Assembly (NCBI GenBank): GCA_947632625.1
Contig: CANRPZ010000013.1
Location: 1 to 20,569 of the forward strand
DNA from: an uncultured Bacilli bacterium
GTDB lineage: Bacteria > Bacillota_I > Bacilli_A > RF39 > UBA660
Direction of reading: 5' to 3'
DNA: 20,569 bases
Shown piece by piece: positions 7,048 to 14,756 of the stretch; position 1 is the first letter of the stretch, and each line of letters starts with the position of its first letter. The notes under the pieces were generated by a model. The model searched no databases. It was not told the origin of the DNA and was given only the letters and a program-made list of their open reading frames with translations. Made by a program: the position numbers and the translations under genes.

Positions 7048-8045
7048 TACATCTTCACCTCTAATACTTTCTTAATAATAAAAATGTAACTAAAATAGAG
7101 AAGAACAATGAAAAGGAAAAGACAAATACCAATAAAGGATTGAAAGAAAGGAGCAAAATAAGTAGGATTTAGAAAATAGATAAAGAAAGCAAATAAAAGT
7201 GGTAAAACAACTAAAACTCGATATACAAACATACTAGAAGCAGTCAAACTCTTTAACTCGTCTTGTAATCTTTTTTTATTATAAAAATTTTTTTCTATAC
7301 TTTCAAAAACGTTTATAATATTTCCACCTGTTTTATTTAGTAAAGTTAAAGAAGAAGCAATGTATTTTACATCTTCTAATTTTACTCTATCATAAAAACG
7401 TTTGAAAACAATTTCTAGGCTTAAACCATACGTAATGTCTAAATAAATTTTTTTAAATTCATCCGAAATCGGACCATCTAATTCATTTTTAACGGTAATA
7501 ATGGCTTGCATGATATTCTTACCAGATTTGAAACAGTTATTCATAATCATAATGGCTCGAACTAAATCATTTTCAATATTTTGTTTTTTTTGATGAAATT
7601 GAATTCCTAAAAAGATATCATAAACAAAAAAGCCAACGACAAAGGACATCATGACATATAAACCTTGAATTTGTTTCGTCTTTATAAATGAAATTAAGAT
7701 ACTTAATAATAGAAAAGTAAGACCGATTAGGATTTTAGTTGCGATAAACTGAAAGCCATCTTTTGTATTTCTTTCTTCAAAAACAATATATTTTTCATAT
7801 ACTTGGGCGTATCGTTTTAAAAAAGGAATTCTTTTCAAGATTTTAGAAAACTTTTTTAATATGATATTCATACGGGTTTCGAAACTATCTAAAAAGGAAA
7901 CAATATTTTCTTCAGCAACCCGTAAACTAAAAGCGTCAAAACGTTTTTCTAATTTTACTTTCTGTGATTCACTATAAATAATAAAGATTAAAAGTAGCGT
8001 TCCCAGTATTAAAGCTATAGAAAGTAAGAATATAGAGATTGACAT
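7047..8045 (-). CDS. tadB: TadB-like inner membrane pilus assembly protein
   Basis: 332 residues. An N-terminal membrane helix (about 3-24) is followed by a basic linker, a pair of hydrophobic segments (about 102-121 and 127-145), a T2SSF/GspF domain (about 160-265, including MIMNNCFKSGKN and LLNKTGGNI) and two C-terminal membrane helices (about 272-292 and 301-324). This is the usual TadB layout. Known role: with TadC it forms the membrane platform on which the TadA ATPase acts to polymerise Flp pilin. The ATG at 8045 is preceded by AAAGGAGC. It lies 19 bases after tadA and overlaps tadC by one base. Confidence 0.9.
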   Translation of the reverse strand: MSISIFLLSIALILGTLLLIFIIYSESQKVKLEKRFDAFSLRVAEENIVSFLDSFETRMNIILKKFSKILKRIPFLKRYAQVYEKYIVFEERNTKDGFQFIATKILIGLTFLLLSILISFIKTKQIQGLYVMMSFVVGFFVYDIFLGIQFHQKKQNIENDLVRAIMIMNNCFKSGKNIMQAIITVKNELDGPISDEFKKIYLDITYGLSLEIVFKRFYDRVKLEDVKYIASSLTLLNKTGGNIINVFESIEKNFYNKKRLQDELKSLTASSMFVYRVLVVLPLLFAFFIYFLNPTYFAPFFQSFIGICLFLFIVLLYFSYIFIIKKVLEVKM

Positions 8046-8064
8046 AAATTTTGCTCCTTTCTTT

Positions 8065-9402
8065 TTATTTTTTTATCTCCTTAAAGATATCTTCAAGTTC
8101 ATAAATACCACGAGATTTTAATTTTTTATAAACGGATGGTATAAAGTCATGTAAAATAAATTCGCCATCGACCTCACCATTTTCTGTAATTCCTAATTGA
8201 TTAAAACTAAATATTTCTTTTAGTTTGATACGATCTTCTTGAAAGCCTTCTATTTCGGAAATGGAGGTTATTTTTCTTTTACCATCGTTCATTCTTTCAA
8301 TATTAACGACTAAATCGATAGCGCTCGTAATATATTCACGAATCGCTTTGATAGGAATATCCAACCCACTCATTAAAACCATGGTTTCCAAACGATTTAA
8401 TGCATCACTTGCCCCATTAGCATGCATAGTTGTTATAGATCCATCATGTCCTGTATTCATAGCTTGTAACATATCAAAGGCTTCTTTCCCACGAACCTCT
8501 CCCACTAAAATACGATCGGGACGCATACGAAGAGAATTCCTTACTAAATCACGAATGGTTATTTCACTATCTTGATCATAATTCGTTACCCTTGTTTCTA
8601 AAGAAATAACATGTTTTTGATGTAAACGAAGCTCGGCGGCATCTTCTATTGTAATAATTCTTTCTTGAGGATTAATAAAACTACTTAAAATATTTAATAG
8701 AGTTGTTTTTCCACTACCGGTACCTCCACAAATAATTATATTTAGCTTTCCTTTTACAGCTGCTTCTAAAAAACGAGCCATATAAGGTGTAAGAGTACCA
8801 ATACGAATTAAATCTTCAATACTTGCCATTGTTTCTTTAAATTTACGGATAGTTATTACCGGTCCTTTTGTTGAAAGTGGAGGTATTACAGCGTTAATAC
8901 GAGAACCATCTAAAAGTCTAGAATCCACCATGGGATTGGCAGCATCAATGGTACGACCTAAAGGTTCAATTAATCTTTCAATTGTTCTTATGATATGTTC
9001 ATCATTTATAAAAGAAATACTTTCATCTTTAATTAAGCGTCCATCGATTTCGATATAGATTTCGTTTGGACTATTTACCATGATTTCAGTGATATTTTTA
9101 TCTTCTAAAACCTCTGTTAAAGGTCCATAGCCATTAATTTCATTTTCAATTAAATTAAACAAATGGCTTCTTTCCAAATTCGTTAAATCATGTCCTTCTA
9201 CTGCTGCATCGATTTCTTCATTAATAAACTCATTTAAAACTTTATCTTTGGGAATTTCTTTATCGATTAAATTTTCAATAATGGTCGTTCTTAATTCATC
9301 TAATAACTTTTTATCGGGAAATATTTCATAGTCAGAGATATTTTCAATTTTTGGTGTTTTTCTTTCAATATTAAAAACATCGATTAAACTCGTTTTACTC
9401 AT
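8065..9402 (-). CDS. tadA: TadA/CpaF-type secretion ATPase
   Basis: 445 residues from the chosen ATG. This is the hexameric ATPase powering Flp pilus assembly and, in some species, retraction. From the N-terminus: a helical N-domain, then the CpaF core with Walker A GGTGSGKTT (about 226-234), the Asp-box TIEDAAELRL (251-260), Walker B RILVGEVRG (297-305) and the His-box GHDGSITTMHAN (318-329). All catalytic motifs are intact. Start choice: a GTG at 9411 is possible but overlaps the ribosome site; AGAGGG sits properly before the ATG at 9402, so I use 9402. The start overlaps the tadZ stop, implying coupled translation. It is cytoplasmic and works with the TadB/TadC platform encoded just downstream. 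Confidence 0.95.
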   Translation of the reverse strand: MSKTSLIDVFNIERKTPKIENISDYEIFPDKKLLDELRTTIIENLIDKEIPKDKVLNEFINEEIDAAVEGHDLTNLERSHLFNLIENEINGYGPLTEVLEDKNITEIMVNSPNEIYIEIDGRLIKDESISFINDEHIIRTIERLIEPLGRTIDAANPMVDSRLLDGSRINAVIPPLSTKGPVITIRKFKETMASIEDLIRIGTLTPYMARFLEAAVKGKLNIIICGGTGSGKTTLLNILSSFINPQERIITIEDAAELRLHQKHVISLETRVTNYDQDSEITIRDLVRNSLRMRPDRILVGEVRGKEAFDMLQAMNTGHDGSITTMHANGASDALNRLETMVLMSGLDIPIKAIREYITSAIDLVVNIERMNDGKRKITSISEIEGFQEDRIKLKEIFSFNQLGITENGEVDGEFILHDFIPSVYKKLKSRGIYELEDIFKEIKK

Positions 9403-10189
9403 GTGTTTCACCCTCTTTTATTTCTTTCGTCTCATGTTCATCTATCATATCAAGGGCGATGGTCATTAACGTTTCATAATCTTTATTAAACGTGATCGCC
9501 ATTTTATTTTGTAAAGTAATAATTTCTCCATTCATTACATAACTATCCATATTTTTAATATAAAAACTAGATGACAACGTATAATCAATATTGGCTTTGA
9601 TGATATTTTTTATATCAAAAAGCGAAAAATAATCTTTGTATGGATCACGGCTATTATTTAAAAGGATTTTATAATTGGTAATTCCAGAATCTTTAAATAT
9701 GCTCATAAGAGATTTCATGTTTTTTAAATCAAGTGGATCATTGGTTAGAACAAACAAAATGGTATCTACCTTATCCAATGTAAAAATATTCATTTCATTT
9801 AAAACATGATTGGTATCTATTAGTACAATATCATAATTTGACTCGGCTTTATCAATTAAAATATCCATGTATTTGGCATCAATTTTATTGCTTTGGCGTG
9901 GGTCTTTTGGACAAGGTAATATATCAATAAAATCATCATAGGAAATTGTATAGTTTTTAAATTCTTCATAACGATTGTTGTTGTAATCATCAACAAAGTT
10001 AAAGATCGTTTTTTCAAAAGGACGGTTTAAAGCCATGCTAATGCCACCGCTTGACAAATCTAAATCAATAATTAAAACTTTTTTTTCTAAATGTTCAAAA
10101 ATTCCTGCCAAGTTAATGGTAGTAATCGTTTTTCCTACTCCACCTTTGGAAGAAAAAATACACATAGATTTTCCTTTGGTTTTTGACAT
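9395..10189 (-). CDS. tadZ: TadZ/CpaE-like MinD-family ATPase
   Basis: 264 residues, a MinD/ParA-type P-loop ATPase with deviant Walker A KGGVGKT (15-21), the switch region LIIDLDLSSGG (39-49) and Walker B IVLIDT (121-126, Asp125). In Tad systems this protein localises the pilus machine at a particular site in the cell. Many TadZ/CpaE proteins carry an N-terminal receiver-like domain; this one begins directly with the ATPase and lacks it. GAGGG lies 7-8 bases before the ATG. It follows the TadE/F-like gene by 10 bases and overlaps tadA by 8. A plasmid-type ParA is the alternative, but position within the pilus operon makes TadZ far more likely. Confidence 0.88.
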   Translation of the reverse strand: MSKTKGKSMCIFSSKGGVGKTITTINLAGIFEHLEKKVLIIDLDLSSGGISMALNRPFEKTIFNFVDDYNNNRYEEFKNYTISYDDFIDILPCPKDPRQSNKIDAKYMDILIDKAESNYDIVLIDTNHVLNEMNIFTLDKVDTILFVLTNDPLDLKNMKSLMSIFKDSGITNYKILLNNSRDPYKDYFSLFDIKNIIKANIDYTLSSSFYIKNMDSYVMNGEIITLQNKMAITFNKDYETLMTIALDMIDEHETKEIKEGETHE

Positions 10190-10199
10190 ATATTTCCCT

Positions 10200-10571
10200 C
10201 TATTCTTTTTCTATTTTTAATGTATCATCCATATGTAATGTACATTTTATTTTATACGATGCAATTCCAATGATTTTTCCAAATATACTTTCTTTTTCAT
10301 ATGTATTGGTAATTTTTAAGGATTGCTCTTTATTTTCAATCATTAAGTTATCGATTGGAATTTCATTTTTTTGGTAAAGTTCTATAACTTTTGTTTCGTA
10401 ATCAGAATCTTCTTTCATTTTATAGGTTGTTTTTAAAATCGTTCTTGTCGTACTTTCTAGTTTTGTTTTTTCCATTACGATTAAACTAGTATCAATTATA
10501 AAGGCCATTAGTAAAAAGGCAAGAGGCAAAAGAAGGATAAAAATGATTAACGTTTGGCCTCGATTATTCAT
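10200..10571 (-). CDS. TadE/TadF-like pseudopilin lacking Glu+5
   Basis: 123 residues, small and bitopic. The N-terminus MNNRGQTLII has the G/Q prepilin-peptidase-like site (G5|Q6) followed by a hydrophobic helix (about 8-27), then an exported domain of about 95 residues. Unlike Flp and the preceding TadE, the glutamate expected at position +5 of the mature protein is replaced by isoleucine. Such pseudopilins are thought to prime or cap the Flp pilus. It overlaps the previous tadE by 8 bases and is followed by tadZ after 10 bases. TadF is the most likely label by gene order; the exported part is too divergent to be certain. Confidence 0.8.
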   Translation of the reverse strand: MNNRGQTLIIFILLLPLAFLLMAFIIDTSLIVMEKTKLESTTRTILKTTYKMKEDSDYETKVIELYQKNEIPIDNLMIENKEQSLKITNTYEKESIFGKIIGIASYKIKCTLHMDDTLKIEKE

Positions 10572-10914
10572 TATAAATCACTCTTTTCACCACGATTTCA
10601 TAAGGATTTTTTAAAATAAGGTTTAAACCAGGAGTTAAAATAGCAATCTTTTTTTTTAAATAAAAATCGGTGGTACTATTTTCATTTGAAACATCAAGTA
10701 AAATTTCTTCATTTTCTAATTTTAATCGTTCTTGGATTTTTTCTTTCGAGTAACTATTTTGATAATCCGTTATTACAGTATCCATCTTACTTTCTAAATC
10801 GGTTTTATTATATAAAATTCTACCAAAATCGACGGCCATAAACAGCATAAAAACAAAGATGGGTAAAAGAATAACAAATTCAACCAATGCCTGGCCATTT
10901 TTATTTTCTAGCAT
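10564..10914 (-). CDS. tadE: TadE-like pseudopilin
   Basis: 116 residues. The N-terminus MLENKNGQALVEF gives a class IV prepilin site G7|Q8 with Glu at +5, then a hydrophobic helix (about 13-31, including LLPIFVFMLFMAVDFGR) typical of the TadE family, and a short extracytoplasmic domain. Expected to be processed by a TadV/CpaA-type peptidase, which is not encoded in the window, and to act as a minor pilin. A purine-rich ribosome site precedes the ATG at 10914. It is separated from flp by 50 bases containing a candidate promoter and overlaps the next gene by 8 bases. Confidence 0.9.
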   Translation of the reverse strand: MLENKNGQALVEFVILLPIFVFMLFMAVDFGRILYNKTDLESKMDTVITDYQNSYSKEKIQERLKLENEEILLDVSNENSTTDFYLKKKIAILTPGLNLILKNPYEIVVKRVIYNE

Positions 10915-10945
10915 CTCATCACTACCCTTTTATTAACTAGTATTT

Positions 10946-10973
10946 ATTATAGCATAAATAAAGTTTATTGCAA
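10946..10973 (-). promoter_or_regulatory. Candidate internal promoter between flp and tadE
   Basis: Minus strand: -35 TTGCAA (10968-10973), 16-bp spacer, perfect -10 TATAAT (10946-10951), about 32 bases before the tadE ATG. It could supply the assembly machinery independently of the major pilin. Confidence 0.6.
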
Positions 10974-11183
10974 AGTATTTACCGTTTCTTTTTCTTGGCA
11001 AGTTCCAAGACCAGGTTTAGGGCCTTTAACGTATTCTTCATCTACTAAAGAACAGGATGTTTTCGTAATTGAATCCTTTAAATAACCCCCAAAATATTTT
11101 ACTAAAGCAATGGTAATAACACTTATAAGAGCAACAATTAAGACGTATTCGACTAGGGCTTGTCCTCGCTTATTGTGAACCAT
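10965..11183 (-). CDS. flp: Flp-type major pilin
   Basis: 72 residues from the chosen start. MVHNKRGQALVEYVL contains the Flp prepilin cleavage site G7|Q8 and Glu at +5, then a hydrophobic helix (to about residue 28). This is the structural subunit of the pilus, processed by a prepilin peptidase and polymerised by TadA/B/C. The frame extends upstream to an ATG at 11204, but AGGTGA (11188-11193) serves the ATG at 11183 and the upstream ATG lies before the predicted transcription start, so 11183 is right. The C-terminal tail is unusually polar for Flp and carries two cysteines (TSCSL and GTCQE), which could form a disulfide on the pilus surface. It is the first gene of the operon, which fits its need for high expression. 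Confidence 0.92.
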   Translation of the reverse strand: MVHNKRGQALVEYVLIVALISVITIALVKYFGGYLKDSITKTSCSLVDEEYVKGPKPGLGTCQEKETVNTLQ

Positions 11184-11187
11184 TTCA

Positions 11188-11193
11188 TCACCT
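11188..11193 (-). promoter_or_regulatory. Ribosome binding site that fixes the flp start
   Basis: AGGTGA, 4 bases before the ATG at 11183. The longer frame starting at 11204 has no site and falls upstream of the expected transcript. Confidence 0.8.
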
Positions 11194-11205
11194 ACTCTTA
11201 CCATA

Positions 11206-11234
11206 AATATAATGGAAAAAAATTAGAAAGTCAA
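11206..11234 (-). promoter_or_regulatory. Promoter of the flp-tad operon
   Basis: Minus strand: -35 TTGACT (11229-11234), 17-bp spacer, -10 TATATT (11206-11211). It lies directly after the terminator of the upstream carboxypeptidase gene. Confidence 0.82.
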
Positions 11235-11241
11235 TTTTTTT

Positions 11242-11268
11242 AAAAAAAAGATTAGAAATCTCTAATCT
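11242..11268 (-). terminator. Intrinsic terminator of the VanY-like gene
   Basis: A 7-bp perfect stem (11262-11268 with 11249-11255), 6-base loop and a T run on the minus strand (11242-11249). The TAG stop codon is part of the stem. Confidence 0.88.
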
Positions 11269-12377
11269 GGATAAACGCTATCAATACCAAAATATTCTTC
11301 TATAGTTAACCAATCCCCATTGTTGTATAGTTTTTCAGCTAATTCTTTTCCAACATAACGAAAATGCCATGCTTCATACTTAAATCCGGTTACGTCTTGT
11401 TTTCCGTTTGGATATCGTAATATAAAACCATATTTATAGCAATTTTCACTTAACCAATTGGCTTCTGGGGTGTTAATGAATTTATCACTTACCTCATTTA
11501 CATCAAAAGTTAAACCGGATTGATGTTCGGAATACCCGGGTCTTGCGGAATAAGTATCGGCTTTTTCTTTTCCATCTCTTTTAACATAGTTATCGTATAA
11601 AGTCACTTGACGATCATAAGAACGAAAACCACTGGCAATATAAATATTTAATCCATCTAATAAAGCGGCGGCTTGCAATTCTTTAAAGGAGGCAAGTGTT
11701 TCATTCGTAAGACCGTTACCAAATGTAGAAGGAAGCGAATACGATTTGTTTACAATTAAAGTATCCTCTATATAAGTTACCCCATCACGTACAACGCCTT
11801 GAAATCCTTTCGATGTTGTAAAATAAGATTCATTTTTACTTACACTACTATCTGAAACAATATTTAAAGTAAATTCTTCACGTGCTTCATTGCCACTAGA
11901 ATCTTTTGCTATATAATAAAGTTTGTATTCTCCTAATTTATGGATATCATACTCGCCCTCTACTTGCACTTTAATATTTTCATTAGAATTATCACTTACA
12001 CTAACCCCATTTGTTAAATCAATTTCTTGATTTAGTTTTGAATTTTTTATAGGATTATAGGAAATATGTGGTTTTTCTGTATCGCTGATTTGAATAGTTA
12101 CTTTATAAGTTTTTTTAAAACCAAATATCGTTTTAAATTGAAGAGGTATGTTTTTTTCTCCTAATGTACTCGTGTCAATGCTCTCTTCTTTTCCTAATAG
12201 TTCGCCATGTTTTACTTTTTTTACTAAATCATTCTTTTCTACCGTTTCATTTAGATTAAAATTTAAATCGGTAGCAATTTCTAGTTTTGAGTAATTAAAA
12301 CCAATTACTATTAATAATAAGAGAAAAAAAATAATTCCATAAACTTTTATTCTTTTTTTTAATTTTTTCTTTTTCAT
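11262..12377 (-). CDS. Membrane-anchored Ig-like + VanY-type D,D-carboxypeptidase (M15B)
   Basis: 371 residues. A lysine-rich N-terminus and one hydrophobic helix (about 13-27) anchor it outside the cytoplasmic membrane. An Ig-like domain of the DUF5011 type follows (about 96-174, with DTEKP, GVSVSDN and AKDSSGNEA). The C-terminal half is a peptidase M15B/VanY domain: SGFRSYDRQ (249-257), SEHQSGLTFDVN with zinc ligands His285 and Asp292, and EAWHFRYVG with Glu335 and His338. It should trim the terminal D-Ala of peptidoglycan stem peptides, so the organism has a cell wall. No VanS/VanR/VanHAX genes are present, so housekeeping wall maturation is more likely than vancomycin resistance. AGAGGAT precedes the ATG; a TATAAT lies at 12398-12403 but without a convincing -35 box. 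Confidence 0.92.
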   Translation of the reverse strand: MKKKKLKKRIKVYGIIFFLLLLIVIGFNYSKLEIATDLNFNLNETVEKNDLVKKVKHGELLGKEESIDTSTLGEKNIPLQFKTIFGFKKTYKVTIQISDTEKPHISYNPIKNSKLNQEIDLTNGVSVSDNSNENIKVQVEGEYDIHKLGEYKLYYIAKDSSGNEAREEFTLNIVSDSSVSKNESYFTTSKGFQGVVRDGVTYIEDTLIVNKSYSLPSTFGNGLTNETLASFKELQAAALLDGLNIYIASGFRSYDRQVTLYDNYVKRDGKEKADTYSARPGYSEHQSGLTFDVNEVSDKFINTPEANWLSENCYKYGFILRYPNGKQDVTGFKYEAWHFRYVGKELAEKLYNNGDWLTIEEYFGIDSVYPD

Positions 12378-12443
12378 TTTATCTTATCCTCTATATTATT
12401 ATAAAGCAAAAATTACGGAAATACTATCTTTAAAAATTGAAAT

Positions 12444-12471
12444 TTGACAAATTCTTTTTAAATTATAGAAT
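12444..12471 (+). promoter_or_regulatory. Promoter of the DUF192 gene
   Basis: Perfect -35 TTGACA (12444-12449), 16-bp spacer, -10 TAGAAT (12466-12471). It is divergent from the VanY-like gene. Confidence 0.78.
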
Positions 12472-12500
12472 TAAAAAATCTTTTTATGATATGATTTAGT

Positions 12501-12506
12501 AGGTGA
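12501..12506 (+). promoter_or_regulatory. Ribosome binding site favouring a TTG start at 12512
   Basis: AGGTGA lies 5 bases before TTG at 12512. The alternative GTG at 12503 is inside this site and has none of its own. Confidence 0.65.
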
Positions 12507-12511
12507 TCGTT

Positions 12512-12850
12512 TTGAAACTACAATTAGAAAAACAAAAAATAAATATCGTGGTGGCTAGTCATTTTAAAGAACGCTTGATGGGATTTATGGGAAAAGAAAA
12601 TATTTGTTATGGCATGTTATTTCCAAGATGCAATAGCGTTCATACTTTTTTTATGAAAGAAGAAATTGATATTATTGGTCTAAATGAAAATAATGAAATT
12701 TTATTTATAGAAAGAAATTGTTCGAAAAATAAAATTATCAAAATTAATCATCCAATTAAAAAAACTAGTATTTTAGAATTACCTAAAAATACCAGTCATT
12801 CTTTAAAAATTGGTGAATCTTTATTCTTTGAATTCGAAGATATAGTCTAA
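12512..12850 (+). CDS. DUF192 family protein
   Basis: 112 residues, covering the whole DUF192 fold: the conserved ASHFKERLMGFMG segment, GMLFPRC, then HTFFMKEEIDIIGL corresponding to the family's M-(W/F)-M-x-x-x-(I/L)-D motif, and a C-terminal beta region. Most family members in other bacteria carry a signal peptide; this one has none, so it is probably cytoplasmic. Its biochemical role is not established. It is the only plus-strand gene in the window, with its own promoter. The 3' end overlaps the obg 3' end by 30 bases on the opposite strand and no terminator lies between. Start taken as TTG at 12512; a GTG at 12503 is less likely. Confidence 0.85.
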   Translation: MKLQLEKQKINIVVASHFKERLMGFMGKENICYGMLFPRCNSVHTFFMKEEIDIIGLNENNEILFIERNCSKNKIIKINHPIKKTSILELPKNTSHSLKIGESLFFEFEDIV

Positions 12851-14095
12851 AATTTGGACCTCGTCTCCCCTTTTGGCACCAAGACGTTCAAGTTCTTCTT
12901 CTACGCCCATTTTCTTTAATTTACGGGCAAAGCGTAAAACTGCCTCTTCTTCGGTAAAACGAGTCCTATGAAATAAATCTTCTATCTCTTTTCCTTCTAA
13001 AATCCATACACCATTATCATTACGAATGGTATAAGGTTTTTCATTTTGAAATTTATATACGATGTAACTTTCGTAGTCTTCTTCTTTAAATAAATCATCG
13101 GTTTTAACGTCTTCTAAAATATCTGCTAAAGCTATTAAGCATTTTTCTAATCCTTCATTGTTTAGGGCACTTATTTCAAAGACTAACGCATTCGGATATT
13201 TCTTTTTAAAGGCAAGTAAGTTTTGTTGGGCATTTTCTAAATCCATTTTATTGGCTATTATAATTTCCTTTTTTCTTTTTAATTGGTCGCTATAAGATTC
13301 AATTTCTTTACGGATGGTTTCATAATCGTTTAGAGGATTTCTTCCTTCAAAAGCTCCCATATCTAGAACATGGGCTAGGACTTTGGTACGCATGGCATGA
13401 CGTAGAAATTGATGCCCTAAACCAGCCCCAGTACTTGCTCCTTCGATTAAACCAGGTAAATCTGCCATTACAAATTTACGACCATCTTTTAAATTTACCA
13501 CCCCAAGATTGGGATTTAAGGTTGTAAAATGATAACTGGCAATTTTAGGTTTTGCTTCACTAATTAAACTAAGAATCGTACTTTTTCCAACGCTTGGCAT
13601 ACCAATTAATCCAACATCTGCCATAACTTTAAGTTCACATTTAATTAATTTTTCTTCTCCAGGGCTTCCTAGTTCACTAAATTTAGGAGCAGGCTCGTTA
13701 TGGGTAGCAAATGCTTTATTACCACGTCCGCCTTTTCCCCCAACACAAACGACGACTCTTTCTTTATCTTTGGTTAAATCCGCGATTACAAGGTTAGTAT
13801 CTGCATCATAAACGGTTGTTCCTTCTGGTACTTTTAAAATAACATCGCTTGCATTTGCTCCATTACAAGAAGAACCTTTTCCGTTTGTTCCTTTATCGGC
13901 TTTCACTATTTTTTTATAACGTAAATCAACTAAAGTTTTTAGGCCTTTATCTACCTCAATAATGATATCGCCACCTTTTCCACCATTTCCACCATCGGGT
14001 CCGCCCATAGGAACGTATTTTTCACGGCGAAAAGAGGTACAACCATCTCCACCTTTTCCTGCTATTGCTTTAAAAACAGTCTCATCTACAAACAT
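12821..14095 (-). CDS. obg: Obg/CgtA GTPase, ribosome assembly
   Basis: 424 residues from the ATG at 14095, with AGAGGG six bases upstream; an ATG at 14101 abuts the ribosome site and is rejected. It has all three Obg domains: the glycine-rich Obg fold (about 1-156, with GKGGDGCTSFRREK and GGPDGGNGGKGG), the G domain (P-loop GMPSVGKS about 165-172, DLPG about 212-215, NKMD about 282-285) and a C-terminal OCT domain (about 345-424). It is essential in nearly all bacteria for late 50S assembly and stringent or sporulation signalling. It lies after a terminator, so it is transcribed alone or nearly so, but I saw no convincing -35/-10 pair in the 36 bases between. Its 3' end overlaps the convergent DUF192 gene. 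Confidence 0.97.
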   Translation of the reverse strand: MFVDETVFKAIAGKGGDGCTSFRREKYVPMGGPDGGNGGKGGDIIIEVDKGLKTLVDLRYKKIVKADKGTNGKGSSCNGANASDVILKVPEGTTVYDADTNLVIADLTKDKERVVVCVGGKGGRGNKAFATHNEPAPKFSELGSPGEEKLIKCELKVMADVGLIGMPSVGKSTILSLISEAKPKIASYHFTTLNPNLGVVNLKDGRKFVMADLPGLIEGASTGAGLGHQFLRHAMRTKVLAHVLDMGAFEGRNPLNDYETIRKEIESYSDQLKRKKEIIIANKMDLENAQQNLLAFKKKYPNALVFEISALNNEGLEKCLIALADILEDVKTDDLFKEEDYESYIVYKFQNEKPYTIRNDNGVWILEGKEIEDLFHRTRFTEEEAVLRFARKLKKMGVEEELERLGAKRGDEVQILDYIFEFKE

Positions 14096-14131
14096 ATTCA
14101 TCCCTCTTTTTAGTATTAGTTTACCATGAAT

Positions 14132-14175
14132 GAAAAAAAAAAAGAAGAACTTTATGTTAAAATACTAAAGCTCTT
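14132..14175 (-). terminator. Terminator between the unknown 14176 gene and obg
   Basis: A 10-bp stem with one G-U pair (14166-14175 with 14145-14154), 11-base loop and a long T run on the minus strand (14133-14143). The stem starts at the base next to the stop codon. Confidence 0.82.
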
Positions 14176-14748
14176 TTATAATCCTTTAGAAACTGTTTGG
14201 TTTTCACTTGGAACACCAAAAACAAATAATTTTGCTTCTTCATAAACTTTTAAAAGCTTCTTTTGTTGTTCCAAAGCATTTTCAAATTTTTCTTTTTTCT
14301 CTTCGGCAACCACAACCTCATTTCCGTTTATGTCGTTTTGAGTAGGTGCTGCTAAACTAGCAATAAATCTAGAATAATATTTTACACTCTCTATTTGATT
14401 TTCATATTCTTGGTAAATAGTTATCACTCGAATCGATTTTTTTAGTTTTAGAAAATCCAAGCTTTCTTTTTTATTTTCGTATCTTTCTTCTATGGCATTT
14501 AGAATGCTAATCATATTCTTTAAAAAAGGTTTATTATTTTGTTGGCCATATTCAAAATGAACATTCGGTAGGCATTGTTGTAATTCACTATATTGATTAT
14601 TTAAAGAAATCATTTTATTTTTTAATTCAATAAAATCTTCCCAATTTTCTAAAATATATTGATTCTTAATTACTGCAAATTTTTCTATAGTTATTTTACT
14701 ATCACAATCTACAAGGGCATTAAATAATTTTTCATTTTGGTTATTCAT
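14176..14748 (-). CDS. Unknown coiled-coil/helical protein after trmB
   Basis: 190 residues, not recognised. The sequence is almost entirely predicted helix and rich in Glu, Lys and Asn, with probable coiled-coil stretches (about 85-135 and 150-180) and no signal peptide or membrane segment. Near the C-terminus a short polar loop (APTQNDINGNE) interrupts the helices. Weakly reminiscent of the YlbF/YmcA helical family in size and composition (deletion of N and D rich linkers aside), but I would not assign it. Start is the ATG at 14748; GAGGTG overlaps the trmB stop just before it, so it is co-transcribed and probably coupled with trmB. A TTG at 14760 extends the frame but lies on the ribosome site. 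Confidence 0.75.
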   Translation of the reverse strand: MNNQNEKLFNALVDCDSKITIEKFAVIKNQYILENWEDFIELKNKMISLNNQYSELQQCLPNVHFEYGQQNNKPFLKNMISILNAIEERYENKKESLDFLKLKKSIRVITIYQEYENQIESVKYYSRFIASLAAPTQNDINGNEVVVAEEKKEKFENALEQQKKLLKVYEEAKLFVFGVPSENQTVSKGL

Positions 14749-14756
14749 TTTACACC

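Noticed and set aside
8261..8575. Plus-strand open frame of 104 codons
   Set aside because: Antisense to the conserved core of tadA, with no ribosome site.
11262..12377. Vancomycin resistance determinant
   Set aside because: The VanY-type domain is common in wall maturation, and no vanH/A/X or VanRS genes are near.
12377..12420. TATAAT before the VanY-like gene as a full promoter
   Set aside because: The -10 box is good but no acceptable -35 hexamer lies 15-19 bases upstream, so it was mentioned in the gene entry only.
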